In this document: positions 54,713-62,237 of the stretch, in pieces
Position numbering within the stretch: position 1 is the first letter of the stretch
Layout: every line of letters starts with the position of its first letter
Assembly (NCBI GenBank): GCA_022769185.1
Contig: JALEKG010000038.1
Span: 1 to 63,692 of the forward strand
DNA from: Dorea sp.
GTDB taxonomy: Bacteria > Bacillota > Clostridia > Lachnospirales > Lachnospiraceae
DNA length: 63,692 bases
Direction of reading: 5' to 3'
Made by a program: the position numbers and the translations under genes
The notes under the pieces: model-generated
The model's database searches: none
Told to the model about the DNA's origin: nothing
Seen by the model: only the letters and a program-made list of their open reading frames with translations

Positions 54713-55093
54713 TTACATCTGTTCAGTTGTATGTTCTTTGATAAATTTTTTCATTGCCTGAAAGCTTTCATCGCTGATTTGATGCTCCATCTCGCACGCA
54801 TCATTTACAGCTGTCTCGGGATTCACGCCCAATGAAATCAGCCAGTCGGATAATACGGTATGACGTTCATAGATACTTGTGGCAATTTTTTTCCCTTTTT
54901 CAGTCAGTGTAATAAAGCCGGCAGAACTTACTTCAATACATTCGTTCTCGCGGAGGTGCTTCATGGCAACACTGACACTGGGTTTTGAAAAATTCAGTTC
55001 GGTTGCAATATCTACAGAACGTACAACAGGAAGCTTTTTGCTTAATAATAATATGGTTTCCAGATAATCTTCTGAAGATCTGTTGTTGCGCAT
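54713..55093 (-). CDS. DtxR/MntR-family metal-dependent regulator
   Basis: 126 residues. N-terminal winged HTH (SVDIATELNFSKPSVSVAMK), then dimerisation/metal domain with IYERHTVLSDWLISLG and DACEMEHQISDE. Metal ligands are mixed: Asp9 and Glu12 resemble MntR (D8, E11), while the Cys in ACEMEH corresponds to MntR E99 / DtxR C102, an iron-type ligand. No SH3 domain is present. It lies divergent to the feo operon with a 240-nt gap, so it is probably the iron (or Mn) sensor for feo; specificity is uncertain. Convergent with cbiC. Confidence 0.85.
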   Translation of the reverse strand: MRNNRSSEDYLETILLLSKKLPVVRSVDIATELNFSKPSVSVAMKHLRENECIEVSSAGFITLTEKGKKIATSIYERHTVLSDWLISLGVNPETAVNDACEMEHQISDESFQAMKKFIKEHTTEQM

Positions 55094-55256
55094 TTTTTTT
55101 CCCCTTTTCTGGAGTTACTTTTTCTACATTTATATCGATTATAACAGTAACTTTTCCCTGGGTCAAGTGAAAAGCAAGTGTCCGCAAGACACAAAGAGCA
55201 GTTTTTGATTCGTAGAAATCTATTTCCTAGATGAGAAAAATTTTCAACATGAATTA

Positions 55257-55285
55257 TTGACATACAACGGAAGTAAGCATATACT
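55257..55285 (+). promoter_or_regulatory. feo promoter
   Basis: TTGACA (55257-55262), 17-nt spacer, TATACT (55280-55285), consensus-quality. The -10 region continues as ATACTAACTTGTG, resembling one half of the palindrome at 55793. A Fur-like AATAAATGAGAATGCTTATT lies just downstream (55295-55314). Operators are conjecture. Confidence 0.6.
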
Positions 55286-55335
55286 AACTTGTGTAATAAA
55301 TGAGAATGCTTATTAAAAACGAAAGCAGGTGGATT

Positions 55336-55548
55336 ATGATGCCTTTAACTATGGCTGAGACAGGTCGGATGATTCAGATCAGGAAGATCGGCGGAAAGGA
55401 TGAAACCAGACGTTTTTTAGAGAGCCTGGGATTTGTGATGGGCGGGTTCGTCACCGTTGTGTCAGAAATCAATGGAAATCTGATTGTAAAGGTGAAAGAT
55501 TCACGTGTGGCAATCAGTAAGGAAATGGCGAATAAAATCATGGTGTAA
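55336..55548 (+). CDS. feoA: FeoA family protein (first copy)
   Basis: 70 residues, SH3-like beta-barrel: MPLTMAETGRMIQIRKIGGK at the start, FLESLGFVMGGFVTVVSEIN and VAISKEMANKIMV at the end, as in FeoA. FeoA assists FeoB-mediated ferrous iron uptake, binding to its GTPase domain. ATG 55336 (or 55339) follows GCAGGTGG; the frame can extend to 55300, but this part is upstream leader. Second FeoA follows 15 nt later. Confidence 0.85.
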   Translation: MMPLTMAETGRMIQIRKIGGKDETRRFLESLGFVMGGFVTVVSEINGNLIVKVKDSRVAISKEMANKIMV

Positions 55549-55563
55549 GGAGGAAGTGCAGGA

Positions 55564-55785
55564 ATGGCAACATTGAAAGATGCGAAATGCGGGGAGACGG
55601 TCACAGTCTTAAAACTCCATGGAGAAGGTGCTGTGAAACGCAGGATCATGGATATGGGAATTACGAAAAATACATCTGTGTACGTTCGGAAAGTAGCTCC
55701 TTTGGGAGATCCGGTAGAGGTAACGGTAAGAGGATATGAGCTGTCACTTAGAAAAGCAGATGCAGAAATGATTGAAGTGAAATAG
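55564..55785 (+). CDS. feoA: FeoA family protein (second copy)
   Basis: 73 residues: TLKDAKCGETVTVLKLHGEG, AVKRRIMDMGITKNTSVYVR and GDPVEVTVRGYELSLRKADA follow the canonical FeoA domain more closely than the first copy. Divergence between the two suggests a hetero-oligomer or specialised roles at FeoB. AAGGAGG precedes ATG. A palindrome lies between its stop and feoB. Confidence 0.9.
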   Translation: MATLKDAKCGETVTVLKLHGEGAVKRRIMDMGITKNTSVYVRKVAPLGDPVEVTVRGYELSLRKADAEMIEVK

Positions 55786-55792
55786 TGTTTTT

Positions 55793-55815
55793 TTTTAACT
55801 ATGGGTTAGTTAAAA
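55793..55815. promoter_or_regulatory. Palindrome between feoA and feoB
   Basis: TTTTAACTA-tgggt-TAGTTAAAA, a perfect 9-bp inverted repeat with a 5-nt spacer. Its size and AT-rich TTAACTA/TAGTTAA arms resemble DtxR-family operators. It may control an internal feoB promoter or make an RNA stem. Confidence 0.5.
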
Positions 55816-55858
55816 CTAAAAAAAGTTATTATGATTTAATGAGGAAGAGAGGCAGAAT

Positions 55859-58033
55859 ATGAAAGTAAAAATTGCACTTGCGGGTAATCCGAACAGTGGA
55901 AAGACAACTTTGTTTAATGCCCTGACTGGTTCCAATCAGTATGTAGGGAACTGGCCTGGTGTAACAGTAGAAAAAAAAGAAGGAAAAATTAAAGGATATA
56001 CTGCAAAAGGAGATGAAGCGATCCTGGTAGACCTTCCGGGGATCTATTCACTGTCTCCGTATACATTGGAAGAAGTAGTTTCCAGAAATTTTCTGATCGG
56101 TGAAAAACCGGATGCAATCATTAATATCATTGATGGTACGAACCTGGAAAGAAACCTTTATCTGACAACACAGCTCACGGAGCTTGGAATTCCGGTCATT
56201 ATCGCAGTTAACATGATGGATCTGGTAAGAAAGAACGGAGAAGAGCTGAATGTAGAACGTCTGGGGAAAGATACTGGCTGTAAAGTTGTAGAGATCTCTG
56301 CATTAAAAGGAGAAGGAATCGATCAGCTCGCACAGCGTGCGGTATCTATCGCAAAATCTGGAAAAAACAGTCAGCCGGCACACAGCTTTGATGGATGTGT
56401 AGAGCATGCAATCGCACATATTGAAGAAGCGATCACAGGTCGGGTAGAGCCTAGCATGGAACGCTGGTATGCGGTGAAACTATTTGAAAGAGATGAAAAG
56501 GTTCAAGAAAGCCTGAAACTTGAAAAAGCGCTTCTGGATCATATCGAGGCAGATATTGCAAGTTGTGAAAAAGAGATGGATGATGATGCGGAAAGTATCA
56601 TTACCGGAGAGCGCTATAATTACATAGGAAGTATTATTGAAGACTGTTATAAGAAACGTGTAAAGAATCAGATGTCCTTATCTGATAAGATTGACAGAGT
56701 GGTAACGAACCGTTTCCTTGCCCTGCCGATTTTTGCAGTCGTGATGTTTATCGTATATTATGTGTCGGTTACAACTGTCGGAACAATCCTGACAGACTGG
56801 ACGAATGATACATTGTTTGGAGAGTGGATCATTCCTGGAGCACAGGGAGCGTTGGAATCCATCGGCTGTGCATCCTGGCTGACAGGACTTCTGGTGGATG
56901 GTATCATCAGTGGTGTCGGCGCAGTACTTGGATTCGTTCCGCAGTTGCTGGTATTATTCCTCTTCCTGGCATTCCTGGATGGCTGTGTATATATGGCACG
57001 TATTGCATTTATCATGGATCGTATCTTCCGCAAATTTGGTCTGTCCGGTAAATCTTTCATTCCGATGCTGATTGGTACCGGATGTGGTGTCCCGGGAGTT
57101 ATGGCTTCCAGAACGATTGAAAACGACAGGGATCGTAAGATGACGATCATGACGACTACATTTATCCCTTGCGGAGCAAAGCTTCCAATCATTGCTCTGA
57201 TCGCAGGTGCATTGTTTGACGGGGCTCCATGGGTGGCTCCGAGTGCATATTTTGTTGGTATTGCGGCAATTATATGCTCAGGTATTATTTTAAAGAAGAC
57301 GAAAATGTTTGCTGGAGATCCGGCGCCGTTCGTTATGGAACTTCCGGCATATCATCTGCCGACGGTAGGAAACGTACTCAGAAGTACCTGGGAACGTGGA
57401 TGGTCCTTTATTAAGAAAGCCGGAACAATTATTCTCCTTTCTACCATCTTTGTCTGGTTCGCACAGGGATTTGGATTCGAGGGAGGAAGCTTCGGTATGG
57501 TGGAAGATATGGAAAATAGTATCCTCGCAGCAATCGGTTCCGCTATTGCATGGATATTCACTCCACTTGGATGGGGAGACTGGAAGGCGGCAGTGGCAGC
57601 AATCACTGGATTAGTTGCAAAAGAGAATGTAGTTGGAACATTCGGTATCCTGTATGGTTTCGGCGAAGTTGCAGAAGACGGTGCTGAAATCTGGGGATCC
57701 CTTGCAGGAGCTATGACACAGGTGGCGGCATATTCTTTCCTGGTATTCAACCTGTTATGTGCACCTTGTTTTGCAGCAATGGGAGCAATCAAACGGGAGA
57801 TGAACAATGCAAAGTGGTTCTGGTTTGCAATCGGATATCAGACAATTCTTGCTTATGTCGTTTCTCTGTGTGTATATCAGATTGGAACATTGGCAACAAC
57901 CGGAGCTTTTGGAATTGGAACAGTTGTGGCATTCGTATTGATCATTGGTTTCCTTTATCTGTTGTTCCGTCCATATAAGGAAAGTCAGAGCCTGAATGTA
58001 CCAAAGAGTATTGCAGGAAAGGTCAGAGCATAG
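55859..58033 (+). CDS. feoB: Ferrous iron transporter FeoB
   Basis: 724 residues. N-terminal GTPase domain: G1 GNPNSGKTTLFNALTG (residues 8-23), G3 DLPGIYSL, G4 NMMD; helical spacer (about 165-275); then two Gate motifs in the membrane part, with the conserved Cys in GTGCGVPGVMASRTIEN and TFIPCGAKLPIIAL, followed by AAVAAITGLVAKENVVGTFG. About ten transmembrane helices. Moves Fe(II) into the cell with GTP/NTP hydrolysis. AGGAAGAGAGG upstream of ATG. Confidence 0.96.
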   Translation: MKVKIALAGNPNSGKTTLFNALTGSNQYVGNWPGVTVEKKEGKIKGYTAKGDEAILVDLPGIYSLSPYTLEEVVSRNFLIGEKPDAIINIIDGTNLERNLYLTTQLTELGIPVIIAVNMMDLVRKNGEELNVERLGKDTGCKVVEISALKGEGIDQLAQRAVSIAKSGKNSQPAHSFDGCVEHAIAHIEEAITGRVEPSMERWYAVKLFERDEKVQESLKLEKALLDHIEADIASCEKEMDDDAESIITGERYNYIGSIIEDCYKKRVKNQMSLSDKIDRVVTNRFLALPIFAVVMFIVYYVSVTTVGTILTDWTNDTLFGEWIIPGAQGALESIGCASWLTGLLVDGIISGVGAVLGFVPQLLVLFLFLAFLDGCVYMARIAFIMDRIFRKFGLSGKSFIPMLIGTGCGVPGVMASRTIENDRDRKMTIMTTTFIPCGAKLPIIALIAGALFDGAPWVAPSAYFVGIAAIICSGIILKKTKMFAGDPAPFVMELPAYHLPTVGNVLRSTWERGWSFIKKAGTIILLSTIFVWFAQGFGFEGGSFGMVEDMENSILAAIGSAIAWIFTPLGWGDWKAAVAAITGLVAKENVVGTFGILYGFGEVAEDGAEIWGSLAGAMTQVAAYSFLVFNLLCAPCFAAMGAIKREMNNAKWFWFAIGYQTILAYVVSLCVYQIGTLATTGAFGIGTVVAFVLIIGFLYLLFRPYKESQSLNVPKSIAGKVRA

Positions 58034-58086
58034 TTCATGGAATGATATTGATATTACATTGGATTTCAATCGGGAGGTGCAGATAT

Positions 58087-58239
58087 ATGGGAACAGCTAT
58101 CGTATTACTGATATTGGCAGGCGTTGTAGGATTGGCAGTGCGCAGCATGGTAAAGGATAAAAAAGCTGGAAAATCTCTGCAGTGCGGTCAGGATTGTAAA
58201 CACTGCAGCGGACATTGTCATTTAGAAGCTGAGGAATAA
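58087..58239 (+). CDS. FeoB-associated Cys-rich membrane protein
   Basis: 50 residues: one transmembrane helix (about 3-22: TAIVLLILAGVVGLAVRSMV), then a Lys-rich linker and a cluster CGQDCKHCSGHCH with four Cys and two His. The family occurs next to feoB and may deliver or receive iron at the membrane. ATG 58087 follows GGGAGGTG; the in-frame 58042 start has none. Stop lies 3 nt before the Fur-like gene. Confidence 0.85.
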   Translation: MGTAIVLLILAGVVGLAVRSMVKDKKAGKSLQCGQDCKHCSGHCHLEAEE

Positions 58240-58242
58240 AAG

Positions 58243-58719
58243 ATGAAAAGAAGTAACAAAGTGTCCGGTATGGAAGAAAAGGAAACAGAATTTCAGACCT
58301 GCAGATCCGGTGAGTTAGAAAAAGAAGCCATCATAGAGCAGCTTCGTGCAAATGGATTCCGGATTACCAGACAGCGGAAATTGTTAATTGACATTATTCT
58401 GGAGGAACCATGCACCTGTTGTAAAGAAGTGTATTATCTGGCAGTCAAGAAGGATCCGGGGATTGGAAATGCGACGGTATATCGGACGGTGGATGCACTG
58501 GAACAGATTGGTGCGCTAAAGAGAAAGACTGCGTACCAATTGTGTGGCCGAAAACAAGATGCATGCAGAAAATGCCTGATTAGGATGGAGGATGATACTA
58601 CCGTAGAACTTGACCATCAATTAATGGGAATGGTTATCGAAAAAGGACTGAAGCAATGTGGGTTTTCCAAAGGGAAACGGGTAAAGGGAGTTACACTTGT
58701 GAAGTCTGAAGAAGAATAA
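58243..58719 (+). CDS. Fur-family regulator, divergent
   Basis: 158 residues. The winged HTH is normal: RANGFRITRQRKLLIDIILE, EVYYLAVKKDPGIGNATVYR, TVDALEQIGAL. The dimerisation/metal half is unusual: the HHDH-type regulatory metal motif is missing, replaced by YQLCGRKQDACRKCLIRMED, with a C-x(7)-C-x-x-C group. A CTCC motif (EEPCTCCKEV) precedes the HTH. It probably regulates iron or redox genes but with altered metal sensing. Last gene of the feo unit; followed by a terminator. Confidence 0.82.
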   Translation: MKRSNKVSGMEEKETEFQTCRSGELEKEAIIEQLRANGFRITRQRKLLIDIILEEPCTCCKEVYYLAVKKDPGIGNATVYRTVDALEQIGALKRKTAYQLCGRKQDACRKCLIRMEDDTTVELDHQLMGMVIEKGLKQCGFSKGKRVKGVTLVKSEEE

Positions 58720-58725
58720 AAGAAG

Positions 58726-58769
58726 AAAAAGGAAGAGGTTCCATCACATCGATGGACATCTTCCTTTTT
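58726..58769 (+). terminator. Terminator after Fur-like gene
   Basis: AAAAAGGAAGAGGTTCCATC pairs with GATGGACATCTTCCTTTTT around a 5-nt loop, with mismatches in the middle; good T tract. Confidence 0.8.
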
Positions 58770-58817
58770 CTTGTGTTAAACTATAATGCAAAGTGGAAAA
58801 GAGCGAGGAGATTGATT

Positions 58818-59588
58818 ATGAATCCAGTAAAAGTCAGGAATGTTGAAATTGGAACAGGGATTCCGAAAATATGTGTACCAATTGTGGGGGTAACCAGAGA
58901 AGAAATTCTGGAAGCCGGAAAAAAGATCTGTCATATTGGCGCTGATGTTGTAGAGTGGCGTGTGGACTGGTATGAGGATATTTGCGAGTTTGCAAAAGTA
59001 GAAGAGACGATGAAAGAGCTGAGGGATGTTCTTGGAGATATGCCAGTTTTATTTACCTTTCGTACGTCAAGAGAGGGCGGAGAAAAGGCTATCGAAGTAA
59101 GTGAGTATGTGGAATTAAATGAGAAAGCGGCAAGAACAGGCTATATTGATCTGGTGGATGTGGAAATGTTTACTGGAGAGGAGGCCGTCAGGCAGGTGAC
59201 TGAAACCGCACATGCAAATGGTGTCAAAGTGATCGTGTCAAATCATGATTTCCAGAAGACGCCGGAAAAAGAAGAAATCGTATCCCGGCTGCGTAAGATG
59301 CAGGAACTGGGGGCCGATATCCCTAAAATTGCAGTAATGCCTCAAAATAAAAAGGATGTGCTGACGCTTCTTGCAGCAACGGAAGAGATGGCAAGTGAGT
59401 ATGCCGACCGCCCGATCATCACAATGTCTATGTCAGGAATGGGTGTGATCAGCAGAGTCTGTGGTGAGGTGTTTGGCTCAGCACTTACTTTTGGAGCTGT
59501 GGGAAAAGCATCTGCACCCGGGCAGATGGGGGTAGAAGAATTAAAAGCTGTTCTGGGAAAACTTCATGATCGTATGTTGATTTTTTAA
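58818..59588 (+). CDS. aroD: Type I 3-dehydroquinate dehydratase
   Basis: 256 residues. Dehydrates 3-dehydroquinate to 3-dehydroshikimate in the shikimate path via a Schiff base. Catalytic His is in VIVSNHDFQKTP (about residues 139-150) and the Lys in ADIPKIAVMPQNKKD; VEWRVDWYED and MGVISRVCGEVFGSALTFG are also typical, with APGQM near the end. Start at 58818 follows GAGGAG; the frame could open at 58752, within the terminator. Stands alone rather than in an aro operon. Confidence 0.93.
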   Translation: MNPVKVRNVEIGTGIPKICVPIVGVTREEILEAGKKICHIGADVVEWRVDWYEDICEFAKVEETMKELRDVLGDMPVLFTFRTSREGGEKAIEVSEYVELNEKAARTGYIDLVDVEMFTGEEAVRQVTETAHANGVKVIVSNHDFQKTPEKEEIVSRLRKMQELGADIPKIAVMPQNKKDVLTLLAATEEMASEYADRPIITMSMSGMGVISRVCGEVFGSALTFGAVGKASAPGQMGVEELKAVLGKLHDRMLIF

Positions 59589-59675
59589 TTCACATGAAGA
59601 ATTGACACATTTCCCTATAAATGTTGTCTATTGCATTTGAAATCATGGGGATAAAATGTAAGAGAGGTGAAAGTT

Positions 59676-61010
59676 ATGCTGCGAATGGAAATTGCGTTGT
59701 TTTTTGTCCTGTTATTTGTAGCCATTGTTTATTTTTCTGCCGGAAGAAAGAATACGCTGCTGCACAGGACATTCTCGTTTCTTCTGGTTGCCACGCTGGT
59801 GCATCTGGTCTTTGACGGAGCGACAATCTATACGGTAAATCATCTGGAAACTGTCCCTGTATTGTTGAATGATATTCTTCACAGGATTTTTATTGGTACG
59901 ATGATATTGATTGTGTACTTGTTTTATCAGTATATTGCGATTCTTGTGGAGGAAGAGACTGGAAAGCCACGGAAGCTGGATGCGGCTGCCAGGATATTTC
60001 TGGCTGTGGCAGAGCTGGGAGCTTTGTTACTGCCAGTTCATTACGCAGTCACACCGAGTGGGAACTATTCGGACGGAATTCATGCCAGTGTCTGTTACAT
60101 TACTACAGCATTTTATCTGTTCCTGTGTGTATGGCTGTTTTTGAGGAACTGGAAACAGATCGATCCAAAAAAGAAGTTTGCCATTGGGGCGGCGCTTCTG
60201 ATCGAGGTGTGTGTATCATTATTACAGGCTTTGAATCCGACATGGCTCATTAGTGGAATGGGTCTGACTCTTATGACCATGTCCTTCTATCTTACTTTGG
60301 AAAATCCGGATATTCTCCGGGCAGAGCTGACAGAGCAGAAGATCTCCATGCTGTATCTGAAAAGCCAGGTAAATCCACATTTTCTTTACAATACACTGGA
60401 TACGATCCGAATACAGGCGCAGCTAAATGGAGATAAAAAAGTGGCAGATCTTTTGATGCGGCTGGTGGATTTTTTCCGGCTTAGTGTTAAGGTGAACCGG
60501 CAGATGGTTGCGCTGGATGATGAGCTGGAACTGTTGGAAGCTTATATGGATTTAATGTGTTACCGTTATCCGGAGCTGGTCTGTCATTATGATATTGATC
60601 CTGATCTGGGCGGTGTTTTGGTTCCAAACTTTATTTTGCAGCCTCTTGTGGAAAATAGTCTGCTACACGGAATGAAAAATAAAGGCTATCGAGGGGAAGT
60701 TCGAATTTCTGCAAAAAAAACGGCCGATGGACACATGGAAATCCAGATTATGGATACGGGCAGTGGCTTTGCAGAAGGAAAGAAAGAAGCAATTGAACAG
60801 ATGCTTTTGAATTATGCGAAACAGGCTCCAAAGCTGGAAGGAAACAGTATTGGCCTATTAAATGTACAAAAACGGGTCAAACTGCTCTGTGGTCGGGAAT
60901 TTGGACTTTGGTATACAGAAAATATAGAAGGTGGACTGACAGCTCATCTGCTGTTGCCTGTTGAGGAGGAAGAAAATGAAAAAATTGCGCGTGCTGCTGG
61001 TAGACGATGA
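59676..61010 (+). CDS. Sensor histidine kinase (LytS/YesM type)
   Basis: 444 residues. N-terminal sensor with six to seven transmembrane helices (about 1-215), then a His_kinase domain with phospho-acceptor His in LKSQVNPHFLYNTLDTIRIQ, and an HATPase with N-box LQPLVENSLLHGMKNKG and G-box MDTGSGFAEG and NSIGLLNVQKRVKLL. The 7TM-type sensor without extracellular loop suggests detection of a membrane-soluble or peptide signal. ATG 59676 follows AGAGAGG. Overlaps the response regulator by 35 nt. Confidence 0.9.
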   Translation: MLRMEIALFFVLLFVAIVYFSAGRKNTLLHRTFSFLLVATLVHLVFDGATIYTVNHLETVPVLLNDILHRIFIGTMILIVYLFYQYIAILVEEETGKPRKLDAAARIFLAVAELGALLLPVHYAVTPSGNYSDGIHASVCYITTAFYLFLCVWLFLRNWKQIDPKKKFAIGAALLIEVCVSLLQALNPTWLISGMGLTLMTMSFYLTLENPDILRAELTEQKISMLYLKSQVNPHFLYNTLDTIRIQAQLNGDKKVADLLMRLVDFFRLSVKVNRQMVALDDELELLEAYMDLMCYRYPELVCHYDIDPDLGGVLVPNFILQPLVENSLLHGMKNKGYRGEVRISAKKTADGHMEIQIMDTGSGFAEGKKEAIEQMLLNYAKQAPKLEGNSIGLLNVQKRVKLLCGREFGLWYTENIEGGLTAHLLLPVEEEENEKIARAAGRR

Positions 61011-61722
61011 AATCATGATTCGAGAAGGATTTAAGCGGTTATTTGACTGGGAAGCCCATGAATGTGAGGTGGTGGGAGAAGCTGCCGACGGGATGGAAGC
61101 CCTGGCGAGGATGGATGCACTGAAACCGGATATTGTAATCATGGATATTAACATTCCAATTATGAATGGATTGAAAGTAATCCAGCTTGGCCGAATTAAG
61201 CATCCGGAAATGGCTTTTGTCATTGTATCTGGATATGACGATTTTTCTTATTGTCGTGAAGCGCTCAGGCTGCAGATTACAGATTACATCCTAAAACCGG
61301 TAAATTACGAAGAATTCGGTGCCTGCATTGACAATCTGAAAATATCACTGTTCGAGCGCCGGATTACAAAAGAACCGGAAGAACAGGAAGAACGGACAAT
61401 TACGCTCCTTACCCGGTATCTGCAGGAGCATATGGCAGAAGAACTGAGTCTTTCTGTGCTGGCAGAACAATTCTACCTGAACCCTCAATACATCAGCCAG
61501 TTGTTCAAAAATGAGATAGGTGTAGGGTTTCTGACTTATTTGACAAATATTCGAATGGAAAAGGCAAAAAAACTTTTGCTTTCAAAATCTTATTCCATTG
61601 CGGAGGTGGCAGAACAGTCAGGGTATGGAGATTATCGAGTATTTACCAAAGTGTTCAAAAAGACAGAAGGGATTACTCCTTCCCAGTATCGACGTGACTT
61701 CCTGGATGGAGGGGAAAGATAG
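60976..61722 (+). CDS. Response regulator with AraC-type output (YesN family)
   Basis: 248 residues: receiver domain (1-120) with phosphoacceptor Asp in DIVIMDINIPIMNGLKVI, acid pocket LLVDDEIMIREGF and Lys in YILKPVNYEEF; then a short linker and two AraC helix-turn-helices (about 150-248: LSVLAEQFYLNPQYISQLFK, SIAEVAEQSGYGDYRVFTKV, TPSQYRRDF). Acts with the upstream kinase. GAGGAGG is inside the kinase's 3' end. Its targets are unknown; the IS element lies just after. Confidence 0.93.
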   Translation: MKKLRVLLVDDEIMIREGFKRLFDWEAHECEVVGEAADGMEALARMDALKPDIVIMDINIPIMNGLKVIQLGRIKHPEMAFVIVSGYDDFSYCREALRLQITDYILKPVNYEEFGACIDNLKISLFERRITKEPEEQEERTITLLTRYLQEHMAEELSLSVLAEQFYLNPQYISQLFKNEIGVGFLTYLTNIRMEKAKKLLLSKSYSIAEVAEQSGYGDYRVFTKVFKKTEGITPSQYRRDFLDGGER

Positions 61723-61763
61723 GTGGAAAGAGTATGGAACGGTTCACTGTAGCCGTTTGGTCA

Positions 61764-61823
61764 CTTGTAAAAGTTAATTCCACTTTGTAAGACTTACTTC
61801 CACCTTGTAGGAGTAAATTCCAC
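61764..61823 (+). repeat. Three tandem 20-bp repeats at IS left end
   Basis: CTTGTAAAAGTTAATTCCAC (61764-61783), TTTGTAAGACTTACTTCCAC (61784-61803), CTTGTAGGAGTAAATTCCAC (61804-61823). An inverted fourth copy (GTGGAAGTAAGTTTTACAAG) lies at 63668-63687 in the right end. Likely transposase-binding sites. Confidence 0.85.
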
Positions 61824-61885
61824 TGGGTGGAAGTTTTTTGTTACAAAAATAGTGGTATTTACGTCAAAAAACATCTATAATAAGT

Positions 61886-62015
61886 CAAAAGCCGGAAAAA
61901 TACGCATCAAAATGAGAAGTCGAATTCACGGATCATGGTAAGAGTTAGTGAATTCCACCCCTAAAGGAACGTTATGGAACTCATCCAATGCGCAGGACTC
62001 CGGCCTTTTTATTGT
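61886..62015 (+). other. Structured non-coding segment in IS tail
   Basis: AAAGCCGGA (about 61886) can pair with TCCGGCCTTT (about 62000-62010), enclosing GAATTCAC (61922-61929)/GTGAATTC (61948-61955). The segment ends in a T run (CCTTTTTATT). Could be a small RNA or a terminator for outward transcription. No reading frame of note. Confidence 0.4.
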
Positions 62016-62031
62016 TAATGTTAATAAGGGA

Positions 62032-62051
62032 ATTTCTGCAGCCGCAGAAAT
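62032..62051. repeat. Short perfect hairpin
   Basis: ATTTCTGC-agcc-GCAGAAAT, an 8-bp perfect stem between the structured segment and the large nested hairpin. Confidence 0.6.
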
Positions 62052-62055
62052 CTTT

Positions 62056-62192
62056 ATCCTTACTTCGCTTGGGTGATTTTTATCTGATGGAATTAACTGT
62101 GTCAAGGCCAAGGCCTTATAAAAAAGGTGCCTGCGGCAGCCTTGACACAGTTAATTCTCATCAGAATAGTATTCAACAAGCGAAGTAAGGAT
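62056..62192. repeat. Large nested inverted repeat in IS tail
   Basis: Outer arms ATCCTTACTTCGCTT (62056-62070) and AAGCGAAGTAAGGAT (62178-62192) are exact complements; inner arms GAATTAACTGTGTCAAGGC (62090-62108) and GCCTTGACACAGTTAATTC (62139-62157) are exact over 19 bp. The whole 137 nt folds into one long cruciform/hairpin with an internal loop. It lies 45 nt past the transposase stop, reading from the minus strand. Confidence 0.9.
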
Positions 62193-62237
62193 AGAATTGT
62201 GCGATGCACAAAGATAAAGTGTGGTGGTCTGCTTTCC

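Noticed and set aside
59621..59815. 64-residue frame overlapping the kinase start
   Set aside because: Different frame from the kinase, no good binding site, and most of it lies inside the coding sequence of the kinase.
61764..61823. CRISPR-like array from three 20-bp repeats
   Set aside because: Repeats are directly adjacent with no spacers, vary in sequence and match the terminal inverted repeat of the IS.
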